Below, piece by piece: positions 48,888 to 58,733 of a DNA stretch of 64,000 nt. Made by a program: the position numbers and the translations under genes. This DNA is from an uncultured Clostridium sp. GTDB taxonomy: Bacteria; Bacillota; Clostridia; Clostridiales; Clostridiaceae. Position 1 is the first letter of the stretch; every line of letters begins with the position of its first letter. The notes beneath the pieces are model-generated. The model was not told the origin of the DNA and did not search any database. It saw only the letters and a program-made list of their open reading frames with translations. The stretch spans positions 16,374 through 80,373 of the forward strand of contig UQQU01000002.1 in NCBI GenBank assembly GCA_900543325.1, read 5' to 3'.

Positions 48888-49598
48888 CTATTTTCTAACT
48901 CTAACTTGAAGTTTTTCTATCCAACCTTTATTATACTTCAATGAAATATAACCTATTATACTAATAATTAATGCTCCAACTGCATCCACAAATAAATCTA
49001 CCATAGTATCTGTTAAAGCAGCTCTTCCTATTAATTGTGTACCGTTTTCTAAAGCAAACTTTTGCATGTTAAGACCTAGTAAACCATCAAAAGTAAATTC
49101 ATAGAATTCCCAAACTACTCCTAAAGTTACTGCAAAACAAAATGAAAATAAGGCTACAAATAAAGGACTTAAATTCATTGGAACTTCCTCAGTTTTATTT
49201 AATAAAGTTACAATTGAAAAACCTAATGCTCCTATCATTGCCCCACTAAATGTGTGTAAAATATTATCCCAATTTGAAACATTATAATAAAAACTCTTTA
49301 CTTCTCCTAAATATATTGCAGAATATAAGAATATAGTATACAAAATTAACATATTTGATGGTATTTCAATTCTCAACTTATGTTCTAACATTCCTGGTAG
49401 CAACATTGCAATAACTCCTAAAATACATTGCGACAGCATTAAGGCATAATCACTTTTTATACGAATAAATGGCTCATTAGGATCTGCAGTTGTGGGCGCC
49501 TTATTAATTGCAAAGACTAAAAATACAATTGTAGAAACTAATGTTATTAATACAAAATAAGTTAAAATTTTCTGCCAACTAATTTTATTTTTTTTCAT
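48888..49598 (-). CDS. DUF2238/YjdF-like membrane protein
   Basis: A 236-residue protein with about six membrane segments. NWDNILHTFSGAMIGALGF and VVWEFYEFTFDGLLGLNMQ, then DTMVDLFVDAVGA, are the conserved acidic/His pattern of the DUF2238-like family. These could line a membrane active site or channel. Function unknown. Confidence 0.7.
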   Translation of the reverse strand: MKKNKISWQKILTYFVLITLVSTIVFLVFAINKAPTTADPNEPFIRIKSDYALMLSQCILGVIAMLLPGMLEHKLRIEIPSNMLILYTIFLYSAIYLGEVKSFYYNVSNWDNILHTFSGAMIGALGFSIVTLLNKTEEVPMNLSPLFVALFSFCFAVTLGVVWEFYEFTFDGLLGLNMQKFALENGTQLIGRAALTDTMVDLFVDAVGALIISIIGYISLKYNKGWIEKLQVRVRK

Positions 49599-49804
49599 AT
49601 GCTCACTCTCCTTTATTTAAAAATTTTAGAATTATAATTTATATTAGTTCAAATTATAATTCTATAATAAATATTACTAAAAGTAAAATATTATGTGAAA
49701 TTTATCTGCATTTTTTATGTATTTACTTATTTTTTTGCTTTTTATATATTTACATCCACAATATTTTGTTATATTATTAATAATAATATTAATATCATAA
49801 AATA

Positions 49805-50088
49805 CTTAATAGGCATTGATGGAAAGAGTAATTTAAATGATATCTTTAAGCGAGTAAGGGATGGTGTAAGCCTTATAAGATTAGTTTTAATGAAAAACAT
49901 TCCTGAGCCTCTAACCGAACAGTTGAGATTTTCTTCACTTAGTAGACTTAGACGGGACCCTACCGTTAAAATGGGACAGTCTTAAATTTATATTTAAATT
50001 TAGCACTGATAAAGAGGCTTTATGCAAATTAGGTGGTACCGCGGAATTTACCTTTCGTCCTATATTTTAGGATGAAAGGTTTTTTTAT
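49805..50088 (+). promoter_or_regulatory. T-box leader with asparagine specifier, ahead of asnA
   Basis: The conserved T-box text AATTAGGTGGTACCGCGG lies at 50029-50045. Stem I starts near 49811 with an AGTA motif, and the likely specifier AAC is at 49896-49898 (in GAAAAACATTCC). The terminator has arms at 50051-50062 and 50070-50081 plus seven T. Uncharged tRNA-Asn would favour the antiterminator and switch on asnA. Confidence 0.93.
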
Positions 50089-50109
50089 ATTATTTAGGGG
50101 GTTATTTTT

Positions 50110-51135
50110 ATGACAAAAAAATTAAAATCTAAAGTTTTCATACCTGAAAACTACAAATCTAACTTATCTTTAATAGAAACAGAAATAGCAATAAAAAAAG
50201 TTAAAGACTTCTTTGAAGCTAAGCTTGCTGAAACTTTAAACCTAACAAGAGTTTCTGCTCCATTATTTCTTGAAAATGGTTCAGGTTTAAATGATAATTT
50301 AAATGGAGTAGAAAGGCCAGTAAGCTTTGATATGTTAGCAATTGAAGATAGTAATATAGAAATTGTTCATTCATTAGCAAAATGGAAAAGATTTGCGCTT
50401 CATAGATATAAATTTGAGGCTGGCTCTGGTTTATATACAGATATGAATGCAATTAGAAGAGATGAAGAGTTAGATAATCTTCACTCTATTTATGTTGACC
50501 AATGGGATTGGGAAAAGGTAATTACTAAAGAAGATAGGAATATAGATACTTTAAAGGATACAGTTAGAAAAATATTTTCTGTATTTAAAGCAACAGAAGA
50601 TTTTGTTGCTAGGGAATATCCATCTATTGAAAAGATTCTACCTGAGGATATTACTTTTATTACTTCACAAGAATTAGAAGATATGTATCCTGAGCTTACA
50701 TCTAAAGAAAGAGAAAATGCTATTACTAAAGAACATAAAGCTGTATTTATACTTGGTATTGGAGACACTTTAAAATCTGGCGAAAAACATGATGGAAGAA
50801 GTCCTGACTATGATGACTGGAAGCTTAACGGAGATATTTTATTCTACGATCCATTATTTGATTCAGCTATAGAACTGTCTTCTATGGGAATTAGAGTTGA
50901 TAAAGCCGCATTAGAATATCAATTGCAAAAATCAGGATGTGAAGATAGACGTAATCTTCCATTCCATAAAGCATTATTAGAAGATAAACTACCTTTAACT
51001 ATGGGTGGTGGAATTGGACAATCAAGAATTTGTATGTTCTTTTTAAGAAAAGCTCACATAGGTGAAGTACAAGCTTCTATTTGGGATGAATATACTCATA
51101 AACAATGCGAAGCTGCAAATATTGAACTATTATAA
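50110..51135 (+). CDS. asnA: Aspartate-ammonia ligase (AsnA)
   Basis: A 341-residue ammonia-dependent asparagine synthetase with a class II tRNA-synthetase-like core. Visible blocks: [42 protein letters not shown], and [16 protein letters not shown]. It makes asparagine from aspartate, ATP and ammonia. Regulation is by the T-box just upstream, which reads asparagine supply. A terminator follows. Confidence 0.97.
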   Translation: MTKKLKSKVFIPENYKSNLSLIETEIAIKKVKDFFEAKLAETLNLTRVSAPLFLENGSGLNDNLNGVERPVSFDMLAIEDSNIEIVHSLAKWKRFALHRYKFEAGSGLYTDMNAIRRDEELDNLHSIYVDQWDWEKVITKEDRNIDTLKDTVRKIFSVFKATEDFVAREYPSIEKILPEDITFITSQELEDMYPELTSKERENAITKEHKAVFILGIGDTLKSGEKHDGRSPDYDDWKLNGDILFYDPLFDSAIELSSMGIRVDKAALEYQLQKSGCEDRRNLPFHKALLEDKLPLTMGGGIGQSRICMFFLRKAHIGEVQASIWDEYTHKQCEAANIELL

Positions 51136-51158
51136 AATCTATATAAATTTTTTAATAC

Positions 51159-51200
51159 AAAAAAACCACAATAATTATAATAAATTATTGTGGTTTTTTG
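51159..51200 (+). terminator. Terminator of asnA
   Basis: AAAACCACAATAATT pairs with AATTATTGTGGTTTT, followed by T. Confidence 0.88.
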
Positions 51201-51265
51201 TTTATTAATTATATTTTAAGCAACCTTCACCATATACACCTAAAAAAAATTATTCCAAGAAAATA

Positions 51266-51294
51266 TTGACATTTTTTATTTGAAATTGTAAAAT
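51266..51294 (+). promoter_or_regulatory. Promoter of speD-speE
   Basis: TTGACA (51266-51271), a 17-base spacer and TAAAAT (51289-51294) form a near-consensus sigma-A promoter. The transcript would carry a leader of about 145 bases. A TTAGTAATA/TATTACTAA hairpin (51305-51339) starts the leader. Confidence 0.82.
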
Positions 51295-51369
51295 TAATCT
51301 TGTATTAGTAATAGTTAACTATAAATTTAGTATTACTAAACTTTTTGAATATTTTTTATAGGAGGTTTT

Positions 51370-51420
51370 ATGAACACCGCATTTTTATTAAGAAAATACT
51401 TATCCGTTGGATGGATGTAA
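51370..51420 (+). CDS. Candidate leader peptide upstream of speD, 16 residues
   Basis: AGGAGG four bases before an ATG opens the peptide MNTAFLLRKYLSVGWM and a TAA, ending 24 bases before the speD ATG. It is in the same frame as speD. The position, strong ribosome site and size suggest a regulatory leader peptide controlling S-adenosylmethionine decarboxylase, perhaps in response to polyamines. This is inference; uORFs controlling AdoMetDC are known in eukaryotes, and a leader peptide controls speF in enterobacteria. Confidence 0.55.
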   Translation: MNTAFLLRKYLSVGWM

Positions 51421-51444
51421 ATCAAATTATTGGAGGTTTTTATT

Positions 51445-51864
51445 ATGAATATTGAACAATTAGGAAGACACATTTTAGTGGAGTATTACAACTGTGACAA
51501 AGAATTATTAAAGGATCATGAGGCTATTGAAAAACATATGAATCAAGCTGCTTTAGAAGCAAATGCAACTATAGTAACTAGCTGTTTTCATAAATTCAAT
51601 CCTTGGGGAGTAAGTGGTGCAGTTATAATACAAGAATCACATCTTACAATACACACATGGCCAGAATATGGTTATGCATCAGTAGATTTATTTACCTGTG
51701 GTGATAGCGTCAATCCTTGGAAAGGATTTAAATACCTTGAAAAGGCATTAAGTGCAGATAGAAGTGAATCTACAGAAGTTTCTAGAGGGCTAGTTGATAA
51801 AATTAGAACCTTTGGCAATGGTGAATATAATAATTTAACAATAACTCATAAGATGGAGGTTTAA
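51445..51864 (+). CDS. speD: S-adenosylmethionine decarboxylase proenzyme
   Basis: A 139-residue prokaryotic AdoMetDC. The self-cleavage site is E64-S65 in IIQESHLTIHTWPE, which yields the pyruvoyl group; H70 and C85 (LFTCGD) are the other catalytic residues. It makes the aminopropyl donor for SpeE. The ATG at 51445 lies eight bases after GGAGG; a TTG five codons earlier overlaps that site. Confidence 0.96.
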   Translation: MNIEQLGRHILVEYYNCDKELLKDHEAIEKHMNQAALEANATIVTSCFHKFNPWGVSGAVIIQESHLTIHTWPEYGYASVDLFTCGDSVNPWKGFKYLEKALSADRSESTEVSRGLVDKIRTFGNGEYNNLTITHKMEV

Positions 51865-51868
51865 AGAG

Positions 51869-52729
51869 ATGAATATGGAATTATGGTATACTGAAAATCA
51901 AACAGAGAATGTTAACTTTTCAATGAAAGTAAAAAATCATCTTTATTCTGCTAAAAGTGATTTTCAAAAAATAGACATAATAGATACCTACGAATTTGGT
52001 AGAGTATTAGTTATTGATAATTGGACAATGGTTACTGAAAAAGATGAGTTCATTTATCATGAAATGATAACACATGTGGCGTTAGCTACAAACCCAAATA
52101 TAAAAAATGTCCTTGTAATTGGTGCTGGTGATGGCGGTACCGTTAGAGAATTAACTAGATATAATAATATTGTTAATATAGATATGGTAGAGATAGACAA
52201 GCTAGTTGTTGAAGCTTCTATTGAGTATCTACCTTTTACATCATGTAAATTAAATGATCCTAGAGTTAACTTATATTTTGAAGATGGAATTAAATTTGTT
52301 AAAGACAAAAAGAACTTATACGATTTAATCATAGTTGATTCAACAGATCCTATTGGTCCTGGTGAAGGTCTATTTACAACTGAATTTTATACTAATTGCT
52401 TTAATGCATTAACTGAAAAAGGTATATTAATTAATCAATGTGAAAGTCCTTATTATGATAATAATGCCTACGAGATGAAAAGATCTTATGGCAAATTAAA
52501 TAAATTATTTGATATTTGCAAAGCATATCAATACCATATGCCAACCTATCCATCTGGTCATATGATATTCTGTTTTGCTTCAAAAGTATTAGATCCTGTG
52601 GCTGATTTAAACTCTGAATTATGGAACTCTTTAGGATTAGATACAAAATACTACAATACAGATATACATAAAGGGGCATTTGCTTTGCCTAATTATGTTA
52701 TAAAAATGCTTAACGATACTTTAGAATAA
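51869..52729 (+). CDS. speE: Spermidine synthase
   Basis: A 286-residue aminopropyltransferase. LVIGAGDGGTVREL binds decarboxylated AdoMet, and D157 in IIVDSTDPIGPGEGLF is the catalytic acid. It lies four bases after speD, with GGAGG in the end of speD. No putrescine-forming gene is in the window, so putrescine must come from elsewhere. Confidence 0.96.
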   Translation: MNMELWYTENQTENVNFSMKVKNHLYSAKSDFQKIDIIDTYEFGRVLVIDNWTMVTEKDEFIYHEMITHVALATNPNIKNVLVIGAGDGGTVRELTRYNNIVNIDMVEIDKLVVEASIEYLPFTSCKLNDPRVNLYFEDGIKFVKDKKNLYDLIIVDSTDPIGPGEGLFTTEFYTNCFNALTEKGILINQCESPYYDNNAYEMKRSYGKLNKLFDICKAYQYHMPTYPSGHMIFCFASKVLDPVADLNSELWNSLGLDTKYYNTDIHKGAFALPNYVIKMLNDTLE

Positions 52730-52747
52730 TAAATTGAAGAAAAAGTA

Positions 52748-52785
52748 AAAAAAATCATAGCTAAAAATAGCTATGATTTTTTTAC
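52748..52785. terminator. Bidirectional terminator between speE and mnmA
   Basis: AAATCATAGCTA pairs with TAGCTATGATTT around AAAA, with A and T runs on either side. It serves both convergent operons. Confidence 0.88.
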
Positions 52786-53871
52786 TTATATTATACCAGC
52801 AATAATTCCTCCACCAACAACTTTGTTTCCTTGATAGAAAACAACAGATTGGCCTTTTGTTATTGCTCTTTGTTTTTCTTTAAAGCTAACTTTAACTTTT
52901 CCATCTCTTAAAGGTGAAATAACTGCTTCTGCAGGTTTTCCTGAATATCTAACCTTTGCTTCAACTGTTATTGGTTCTTCAAGCTTATCAAATGGAATAA
53001 AGTTAACATCCTTAGCAACTAAATCAGTCTTAAATATATCCTCTTCAGGACCTAATACAACTTCATTATTTCTAGGATTTATATCAGTTACAAATACAGG
53101 TCTTCCAAGAGCTATTCCTAAGCCTTTTCTTTGACCTATAGTATAGTAAACTATTCCTTTATGTTGCCCTAATACATTTCCATTTTTATCAACAAAATTT
53201 CCTGGAACAACTTCTAATGGTCTAGCTTCACTTATGTATCTACCATGATTATTATCAGGTATAAAGCAAATTTCTTCACTATCCTTTTTATTATATACTG
53301 ATAGCCCTATTTCCTTAGCAATTTCTCTTATTCTATCCTTAGTGTATTCTCCACAAGGCATAAGAGTATGTGCTAATTGCTCTTGAGTAAAATTATATAA
53401 TGCATATGTTTGGTCTTTTCTATCATCGTCTGAACGAATTAAAAGATATCTTCCATTTTCATCTTGTTCAATTTTAGCATAGTGACCTGTTGCAACATAA
53501 TCAGCACCTATTCCTTGAGCTTTTCTTAATAACTCATCAAATTTTAAATGCTTATTACATGCTATACATGGATTTGGTGTTTTTCCATCTATATATTCTT
53601 GAACGAAATAATCAATAACCTTTTCTTTAAAGCTATCTCTAAAGTTCATTACATAAAAAGGAATGCCAATTTTATTAGCAACTCTTCTTGCATCATCTAC
53701 AGCTGAAAGTGAACAACATCCACCTTCTCTTTCTGTATAATCTTTATCTTCTTGCCATATTTGCATTGTAACACCAATAACATCATAGCCTTGTTCTTTT
53801 AAAAGGTAAGCAGCAACGGAGCTATCAACTCCGCCACTCATACCTATAACTACTTTTTTCTTCTTTTCCAT
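52786..53871 (-). CDS. mnmA: tRNA-specific 2-thiouridylase
   Basis: A 361-residue enzyme that thiolates U34 of tRNAs for Lys, Glu and Gln. The ATP loop is [15 protein letters not shown]; the catalytic cysteines lie in [14 protein letters not shown] and [11 protein letters not shown]. Sulfur comes from IscS, encoded in the same operon. The ATG at 53871 follows AAGGTG by seven bases. Confidence 0.97.
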   Translation of the reverse strand: MEKKKKVVIGMSGGVDSSVAAYLLKEQGYDVIGVTMQIWQEDKDYTEREGGCCSLSAVDDARRVANKIGIPFYVMNFRDSFKEKVIDYFVQEYIDGKTPNPCIACNKHLKFDELLRKAQGIGADYVATGHYAKIEQDENGRYLLIRSDDDRKDQTYALYNFTQEQLAHTLMPCGEYTKDRIREIAKEIGLSVYNKKDSEEICFIPDNNHGRYISEARPLEVVPGNFVDKNGNVLGQHKGIVYYTIGQRKGLGIALGRPVFVTDINPRNNEVVLGPEEDIFKTDLVAKDVNFIPFDKLEEPITVEAKVRYSGKPAEAVISPLRDGKVKVSFKEKQRAITKGQSVVFYQGNKVVGGGIIAGII

Positions 53872-53891
53872 CAAATCACACCTTAAGTTTT

Positions 53892-54335
53892 TTATTCGTG
53901 TCCGTGTACTGCGTCATGTAATTCATCATGATCTGTTTCTTCGAATTCCCATCCTTCAGTGCTTAATCCAGCATTTTTTCTGTAGTCATTGATTGCTTTG
54001 TGTATAGCTTCTTCAGCTAATACTGAACAATGCATTTTTACTGGTGGAAGTCCATCTAAAGCTTCAGCAACAGCTTTATTTGATAATTCCCAAGCTTCTT
54101 CTAAAGTTTTTCCTTTAATCATTTCTGTAGCCATTGAAGATGAAGCTATAGCTGATCCACATCCAAAAGTTTGGAATTTAACATCTTTAATAATGTTATC
54201 TTCTACTTTTAAATAAACTCTCATTATATCTCCGCATTTAGCATTTCCAACTTCTCCAATACCATTTGCGTCTTCAATTTCTCCTACATTTCTTGGATTT
54301 CTAAAATGGTCCATAACTTTATCTGTATATATCAT
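53892..54335 (-). CDS. iscU: Iron-sulfur scaffold protein
   Basis: A 147-residue NifU-N/IscU scaffold with the three cluster cysteines C34 (GNAKCGD), C59 (TFGCGS) and C103 (KMHCSVL). The C-terminal tail is unusually rich in histidine and acid residues ([12 protein letters not shown]). It starts close to the iscS stop. Confidence 0.95.
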   Translation of the reverse strand: MIYTDKVMDHFRNPRNVGEIEDANGIGEVGNAKCGDIMRVYLKVEDNIIKDVKFQTFGCGSAIASSSMATEMIKGKTLEEAWELSNKAVAEALDGLPPVKMHCSVLAEEAIHKAINDYRKNAGLSTEGWEFEETDHDELHDAVHGHE

Positions 54336-54337
54336 AA

Positions 54338-55522
54338 TTATTTTTCTCCCTTCTTAACAAAATCACTCCATAATGGTGACATATTTCTTATTCTTTGTAT
54401 AATTCCAGGTAATACTTCTAAAACATAATCAACATCTTCTTCAGTTGATCCATCACCTAATGTTAATCTTAATGATCCATGAGCTAATTCATGTGGTAAA
54501 CCTATTGCTAAAAGTACATGTGATGGGTCTAATGATCCTGATGTACATGCACTTCCACTTGATGCACATATTCCTTCAAAATCTAATGATAATAAAATTG
54601 ATTCACCTTCTATATAAGTAAATCTTACATTTACATTACCAGGTAATCTCTTATCACCTCTTGGTCCATTTAAATATGAGTATGGAACTTTTTCTAATAT
54701 TCCATCTATAAGCTTATCTCTAAGAGCTGAAAGTCTTTCCATATGAGACTCGATATCTTTTGTAGCTAACTCTATAGCCTTACCTAATCCAACAACAGCT
54801 GCAATATTTTCAGTTCCTGCTCTTCTAGCTCTCTCTTGACCACCACCGTGAATTAAGTTGTCTATTCTTACACCTTTTCTTATGTATAAAGCACCTATTC
54901 CTTTAGGCCCATATATTTTATGACCTGCTAAAGATAAAAGGTCAATATTCATTTCTTTTACATCTATTGGAACATTTCCTACAGCTTGAACTGCATCTGT
55001 ATGGAATAAAACTTTTCTTTCTCTACAAATTGCACCAATTTCTTTTACAGGTTGAATAGTTCCTATTTCATTATTTGCAAACATAATTGATACTAAAATA
55101 GTCTTATCTGTTATTGCATTTTTTAATTCTTCTAAATCAACAAATCCTTCTTCATTAACATCTAAGTAAGTTACTTCAAACCCATTTTTCTCTAAATATT
55201 CACAAGTATGAAGAACTGCGTGATGTTCTATTTTAGTAGTTATTATATGATTTCCTTTTTTTCTATGTGCTGATGCAATACCTTTAATTGCCCAGTTATC
55301 TGACTCAGATCCACCCCCTGTGAAGTAAACCTCACTCATATCACAATTTAAAGCATTAGCAACTTGACCTCTTGCTTTATCTATTGCCATTTTTGTTTCT
55401 CTTGATATTCCATAAAAAGATGATGGATTACCAAACTTTTCTGTAAAATATGGTAGCATTTCTTCTAAAACTTCTGGCTTTACATAAGTAGTAGCCGCAT
55501 AATCCATATATACTGTTTTCAT
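54338..55522 (-). CDS. iscS: Cysteine desulfurase
   Basis: A 394-residue PLP enzyme that takes sulfur from cysteine. The PLP lysine is in LAGHKIYGPKG; the mobile cysteine is in CASSGSACTSGSLDPSHVL. It supplies sulfur to IscU and MnmA encoded beside it. Confidence 0.97.
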   Translation of the reverse strand: MKTVYMDYAATTYVKPEVLEEMLPYFTEKFGNPSSFYGISRETKMAIDKARGQVANALNCDMSEVYFTGGGSESDNWAIKGIASAHRKKGNHIITTKIEHHAVLHTCEYLEKNGFEVTYLDVNEEGFVDLEELKNAITDKTILVSIMFANNEIGTIQPVKEIGAICRERKVLFHTDAVQAVGNVPIDVKEMNIDLLSLAGHKIYGPKGIGALYIRKGVRIDNLIHGGGQERARRAGTENIAAVVGLGKAIELATKDIESHMERLSALRDKLIDGILEKVPYSYLNGPRGDKRLPGNVNVRFTYIEGESILLSLDFEGICASSGSACTSGSLDPSHVLLAIGLPHELAHGSLRLTLGDGSTEEDVDYVLEVLPGIIQRIRNMSPLWSDFVKKGEK

Positions 55523-55525
55523 ATA

Positions 55526-55975
55526 TTATTCACTCCTCTGCAACGTTAATGCCTCATTTTTTTCTTTAATTTCATTGTAATCATCTACTATATCTTGTAA
55601 CGTTATGCCCTCCATAACCTCGTCTATACTATTTTTTATTTTTGTCCATAAAAGTCTAGTTGCACAACAATCTATATTATTACAAGCAACTCCTTCAATA
55701 CAATCAGCAATCTCTATAGGACCTTCAAGTACATACATTATATCTGAAACCTTAATATCCTTTGGTTCTCTACCTAATATATATCCCCCTTGAGCACCTC
55801 GTATACTATTTATAAGCTTTGCTTTCCTAAGTGGAGAAAATAACTGTTCTAAATAATATTCAGATATTCCTTGCCTTTGCGAAATAGTTTTTATTGATAG
55901 AGGAGAATCTCCATAATGTATTGCTAATTCAACCATGGCTTTTACTCCATATCTTCCTTTAGTTGATAATTTCAT
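55526..55975 (-). CDS. iscR: Rrf2-family iron-sulfur regulator
   Basis: A 149-residue winged-helix regulator. Cysteines C92, C98 and C104 fall at exactly the numbers of the [2Fe-2S] ligands in E. coli IscR; the histidine ligand (107) is arginine here. An extra cysteine sits at 103. It probably represses its own operon in response to cluster supply. Confidence 0.94.
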   Translation of the reverse strand: MKLSTKGRYGVKAMVELAIHYGDSPLSIKTISQRQGISEYYLEQLFSPLRKAKLINSIRGAQGGYILGREPKDIKVSDIMYVLEGPIEIADCIEGVACNNIDCCATRLLWTKIKNSIDEVMEGITLQDIVDDYNEIKEKNEALTLQRSE

Positions 55976-56020
55976 TTTCTCACTCCTTATTCAGACTTTT
56001 TTGCTCTGCTTTATGTTTAT

Positions 56021-56049
56021 ATCATACTAAATTACTCTGCTTTTGTCAA
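56021..56049 (-). promoter_or_regulatory. Promoter of the isc operon
   Basis: On the minus strand TTGACA (56049-56044), a 17-base spacer and TATGAT (56026-56021) form a near-consensus promoter about 45 bases upstream of the iscR start. Confidence 0.8.
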
Positions 56050-56110
56050 CTATGATTTAATGTGATTGTAATTAAAAAATAATCTTCATTCATGTTATTA
56101 AATTGTTATT

Positions 56111-57376
56111 CTATTTCTTAACTCTGTCCCAATAATCCTTTGTAGCTTTTTCAAACTTATTATCTCCATATTGATAATAAGTTTTATTTTTTATATTATC
56201 AGGTAAATATTGTTGTGATATATAATGATTAGGATAATTATGAGAATATTTATATTCAACTCCTCTTCCCATTTTACAAGCACCACTATAATGTGCATCC
56301 TTTAAATGATTAGGAATATCGCCTACTGTCATATTTTCTAAATCATTCAATGCAGAATCTATTGCTAAATATGCCGAATTTGATTTTGGACTTGTTGCTA
56401 AAAGTATTGTCGCTTCTGCAAGTGGAATCCTAGCCTCTGGAAAACCTAATTCTCTAGCAGAATCTACTAATGATTTAACTATTAAACTAGCTTGTGGATA
56501 TGCTAATCCAATATCCTCTGCAGCAATTACTTGAAGTCTTCTACAAATAGAAATTAAATCACCAGCTTTAACAAGTCTAGCTAAATAATGAATTGCAGCA
56601 TCAGCATCACTGCCGCGAATTGATTTTTGAAATGCGCTAAGTATATCATAATGTGCATCACCATCATTATCGTAAGCAATTACCTTACTTTGAGTTGAAT
56701 CCTTAATAACACTTAAATCAATGACTACAACCTTATCACTATTAGGCTTAGTTGAATTTAATGCAATTTCTAATCCGTTAATAGCTTTTCTCACATCTCC
56801 ATTACAATAAGAAGCCAAATAATCTATAGCCTCTTCTTTAACATCTAATTTTATTTCATTATATCCTTTACTTTTAATAGCTATAGCTCTATTAAGAGCC
56901 TTCTTTACATCTTCTTCATCTATAGGCTTAAATTCAAATATAGTTGACCTAGAAAGCAAAGCCTTAAAAATATAAAAATATGGATTTTCTGTGGTTGATG
57001 CAATTAAAGTTATTCTACCATCTTCTATGTATTCTAAAAGAGATTGTTGTTGCTTTTTATTAAAATTTTGAATCTCATCTAAATAAAGCACTACACCATT
57101 AACACCTAAAAATGTATCTAATTCCTTTGTTATCTCTTGAATATCTTTTAATGAAGCATTAGTTGCATTAAGCTTATAAAACCTTTTCCCAGCCTTTTCA
57201 GCAATAATATTTGCTACTGTAGTTTTTCCTACTCCAGGTGGCCCATAAAATATCATATTTGAAATTCTACCACTTTTTACTATTCTATCCAAAATTTTAT
57301 TTTCTCCTAATATATGTTGTTGACCACATACTTCACTTAATTGTGTAGGCCTAATTAAATCTGCTAATGGTTTCAT
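56111..57376 (-). CDS. rarA: Replication-associated recombination ATPase
   Basis: A 421-residue RarA/MgsA AAA+ protein. Walker A is FYGPPGVGKTT, Walker B LYLDEIQNF; the C-terminal tetramer domain contains EDIGLAYPQA and the HYSGACKMGRGVEYKYSH block. It acts at stalled replication forks. Confidence 0.96.
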   Translation of the reverse strand: MKPLADLIRPTQLSEVCGQQHILGENKILDRIVKSGRISNMIFYGPPGVGKTTVANIIAEKAGKRFYKLNATNASLKDIQEITKELDTFLGVNGVVLYLDEIQNFNKKQQQSLLEYIEDGRITLIASTTENPYFYIFKALLSRSTIFEFKPIDEEDVKKALNRAIAIKSKGYNEIKLDVKEEAIDYLASYCNGDVRKAINGLEIALNSTKPNSDKVVVIDLSVIKDSTQSKVIAYDNDGDAHYDILSAFQKSIRGSDADAAIHYLARLVKAGDLISICRRLQVIAAEDIGLAYPQASLIVKSLVDSARELGFPEARIPLAEATILLATSPKSNSAYLAIDSALNDLENMTVGDIPNHLKDAHYSGACKMGRGVEYKYSHNYPNHYISQQYLPDNIKNKTYYQYGDNKFEKATKDYWDRVKK

Positions 57377-57449
57377 TTTTTCACCTCAAAGTAATTTTAT
57401 TATTTAAAGTATAACATAACATTAAAAAAGTTATAAATTTTATTTATAG

Positions 57450-57491
57450 CAAAAAGAGCTTGTTCACTTTTTCACAATGAACAAACTCTTT
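57450..57491 (-). terminator. Terminator of the CAP-domain gene
   Basis: AAAGAG and TTGTTCA arms (57453-57466) pair with TGAACAA and CTCTTT (57478-57491) with one mismatch, followed by T in the minus direction. Confidence 0.8.
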
Positions 57492-57525
57492 ACAGTATTA
57501 TTATTTTATATTGTTATTTATACTA

Positions 57526-58458
57526 CTATCTATAAAACTCTTGAGTAGCATATACTTTATTTCCTATTTTATATACTCCAACTCCTATACTTGAGAATTT
57601 AGTAGATAATATATTTTCCCTATGACCTGATGAGTTCATCCAGTTAGTCATAAATTGTTGCGCTAAAGTATCTGCACTTACATTACCACCAATATAAGCT
57701 ATATTTTCTCCCCAAGCTTTATAAGAAACTCCATCCTTTTTCATTTGAGTTGTTATAAGATTTCCATTTAAATCTTCATGACTAAAATACTTTTTATCAC
57801 CCATATCTTGAGATTTAATTCTAGCATACTTTTGCATTACAGTATTATATGTTAATGCTGGAACTCCAGCTTTAGCTCTTTCCTCATTTACCTTGTTATA
57901 TATAGCTGTTTCTACAGCTGCCATAAAGTTTGTATCTGCATTAGTTGAGTTATCCTCTGTTGAATTATCCGGAGTCTCATCAACTACTGGTGTATCTGGA
58001 GTACTTGGTGTCTCCTCTGGAACGCTTGGTGTCTGTTCTGGAACACTTGGCGTTTCATCTACTGTTGGTGTATCTGGTGTGCTAGGAGTTTCTGTATCTC
58101 CTGTTGGTGGAACAACTGTATCTCCTGGCGTTTCATCTATACTTGGATTATTAGGAACATTTGGTGTTTCCGTATCTCCTGTTGGTGGAACAACAGTATT
58201 ATTATCATTATTGTTACTATTATTATTGTTATTTCCATTATGATTAGGCTTGTCCACTGTGCCTCCAATAATTATTATTCCTCCTGAACAATTACCCCAC
58301 CATATTTTTTTAAAAGTTACTCCTTGAAGTAAACTTCCTGATATACTACACTTATTTGACTTTTCTAGAGAAGCTTCCTTAGTAGCTGCAAAAGTTGGCG
58401 TAACAGCTCCCCCTACTACAGTTAATGCAACTATACTAGCAATTAGTTTATTTTTCAT
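57526..58458 (-). CDS. Secreted CAP-domain (SCP/PR1-like) protein with Thr/Pro-rich linker
   Basis: A 310-residue exported protein: signal peptide (1-24, ending PTFA), a short unique region with SLLQGVTFKKIWWGNCSGG, an Asn stretch (about 75-87), a linker built of repeats such as VVPPTGDTETP and PSTPDTPTVDETP (about 88-170), and a CAP domain (about 180-310; KYFSHEDLNG, WGENIAYIGG, SGHRENIL). There is no anchoring signal. The ATG at 58458 follows AAAGGAG by eight bases. The function of bacterial CAP proteins is mostly unknown. Confidence 0.92.
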   Translation of the reverse strand: MKNKLIASIVALTVVGGAVTPTFAATKEASLEKSNKCSISGSLLQGVTFKKIWWGNCSGGIIIIGGTVDKPNHNGNNNNNSNNNDNNTVVPPTGDTETPNVPNNPSIDETPGDTVVPPTGDTETPSTPDTPTVDETPSVPEQTPSVPEETPSTPDTPVVDETPDNSTEDNSTNADTNFMAAVETAIYNKVNEERAKAGVPALTYNTVMQKYARIKSQDMGDKKYFSHEDLNGNLITTQMKKDGVSYKAWGENIAYIGGNVSADTLAQQFMTNWMNSSGHRENILSTKFSSIGVGVYKIGNKVYATQEFYR

Positions 58459-58483
58459 CTGTACCACTCCTTTTTATTTTTTC

Positions 58484-58541
58484 GAGCAGTTTAATTCCGC
58501 TCAATATCTTATTAGTTCAAAGTACTTTTTACTTTCACTAA
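58484..58541 (-). promoter_or_regulatory. Structured 5' leader of the CAP gene, unassigned
   Basis: In the transcript, TTAGT and AAAGTA pair with TACTTT and ACTAA (58512-58541) around a small asymmetric internal loop; a second stem, GAGCGG with CTGCTC (58484-58502), follows just before the ribosome site. I could not match it to a riboswitch class I know. The remaining gap to 58733 shows no gene. Confidence 0.4.
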
Positions 58542-58733
58542 CGCTGCCAGTTACAGTTATACCATAGCTTGTCTATTTTTATTATAGTAGATTACCTCCT
58601 TATATACCTTATCTTTTATTGCTAAGATTTTATTTCCTTTTTCACCACTAATATTACAGCAAAATTTCCGCATATTTTCTTACTTTTTGGCACCTTAGAA
58701 ATATGCCCCATGTAATATATTACTAGTCAATTT

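Noticed and set aside
49695..49985. A 96-codon open frame on the plus strand.
   Set aside because: It lies inside the T-box leader of asnA, shows no ribosome site and has no protein-like conservation visible.
58510..58560. A c-di-GMP, c-di-AMP or THF riboswitch ahead of the CAP gene.
   Set aside because: The conserved bases of these classes are not present; only generic stems are seen.
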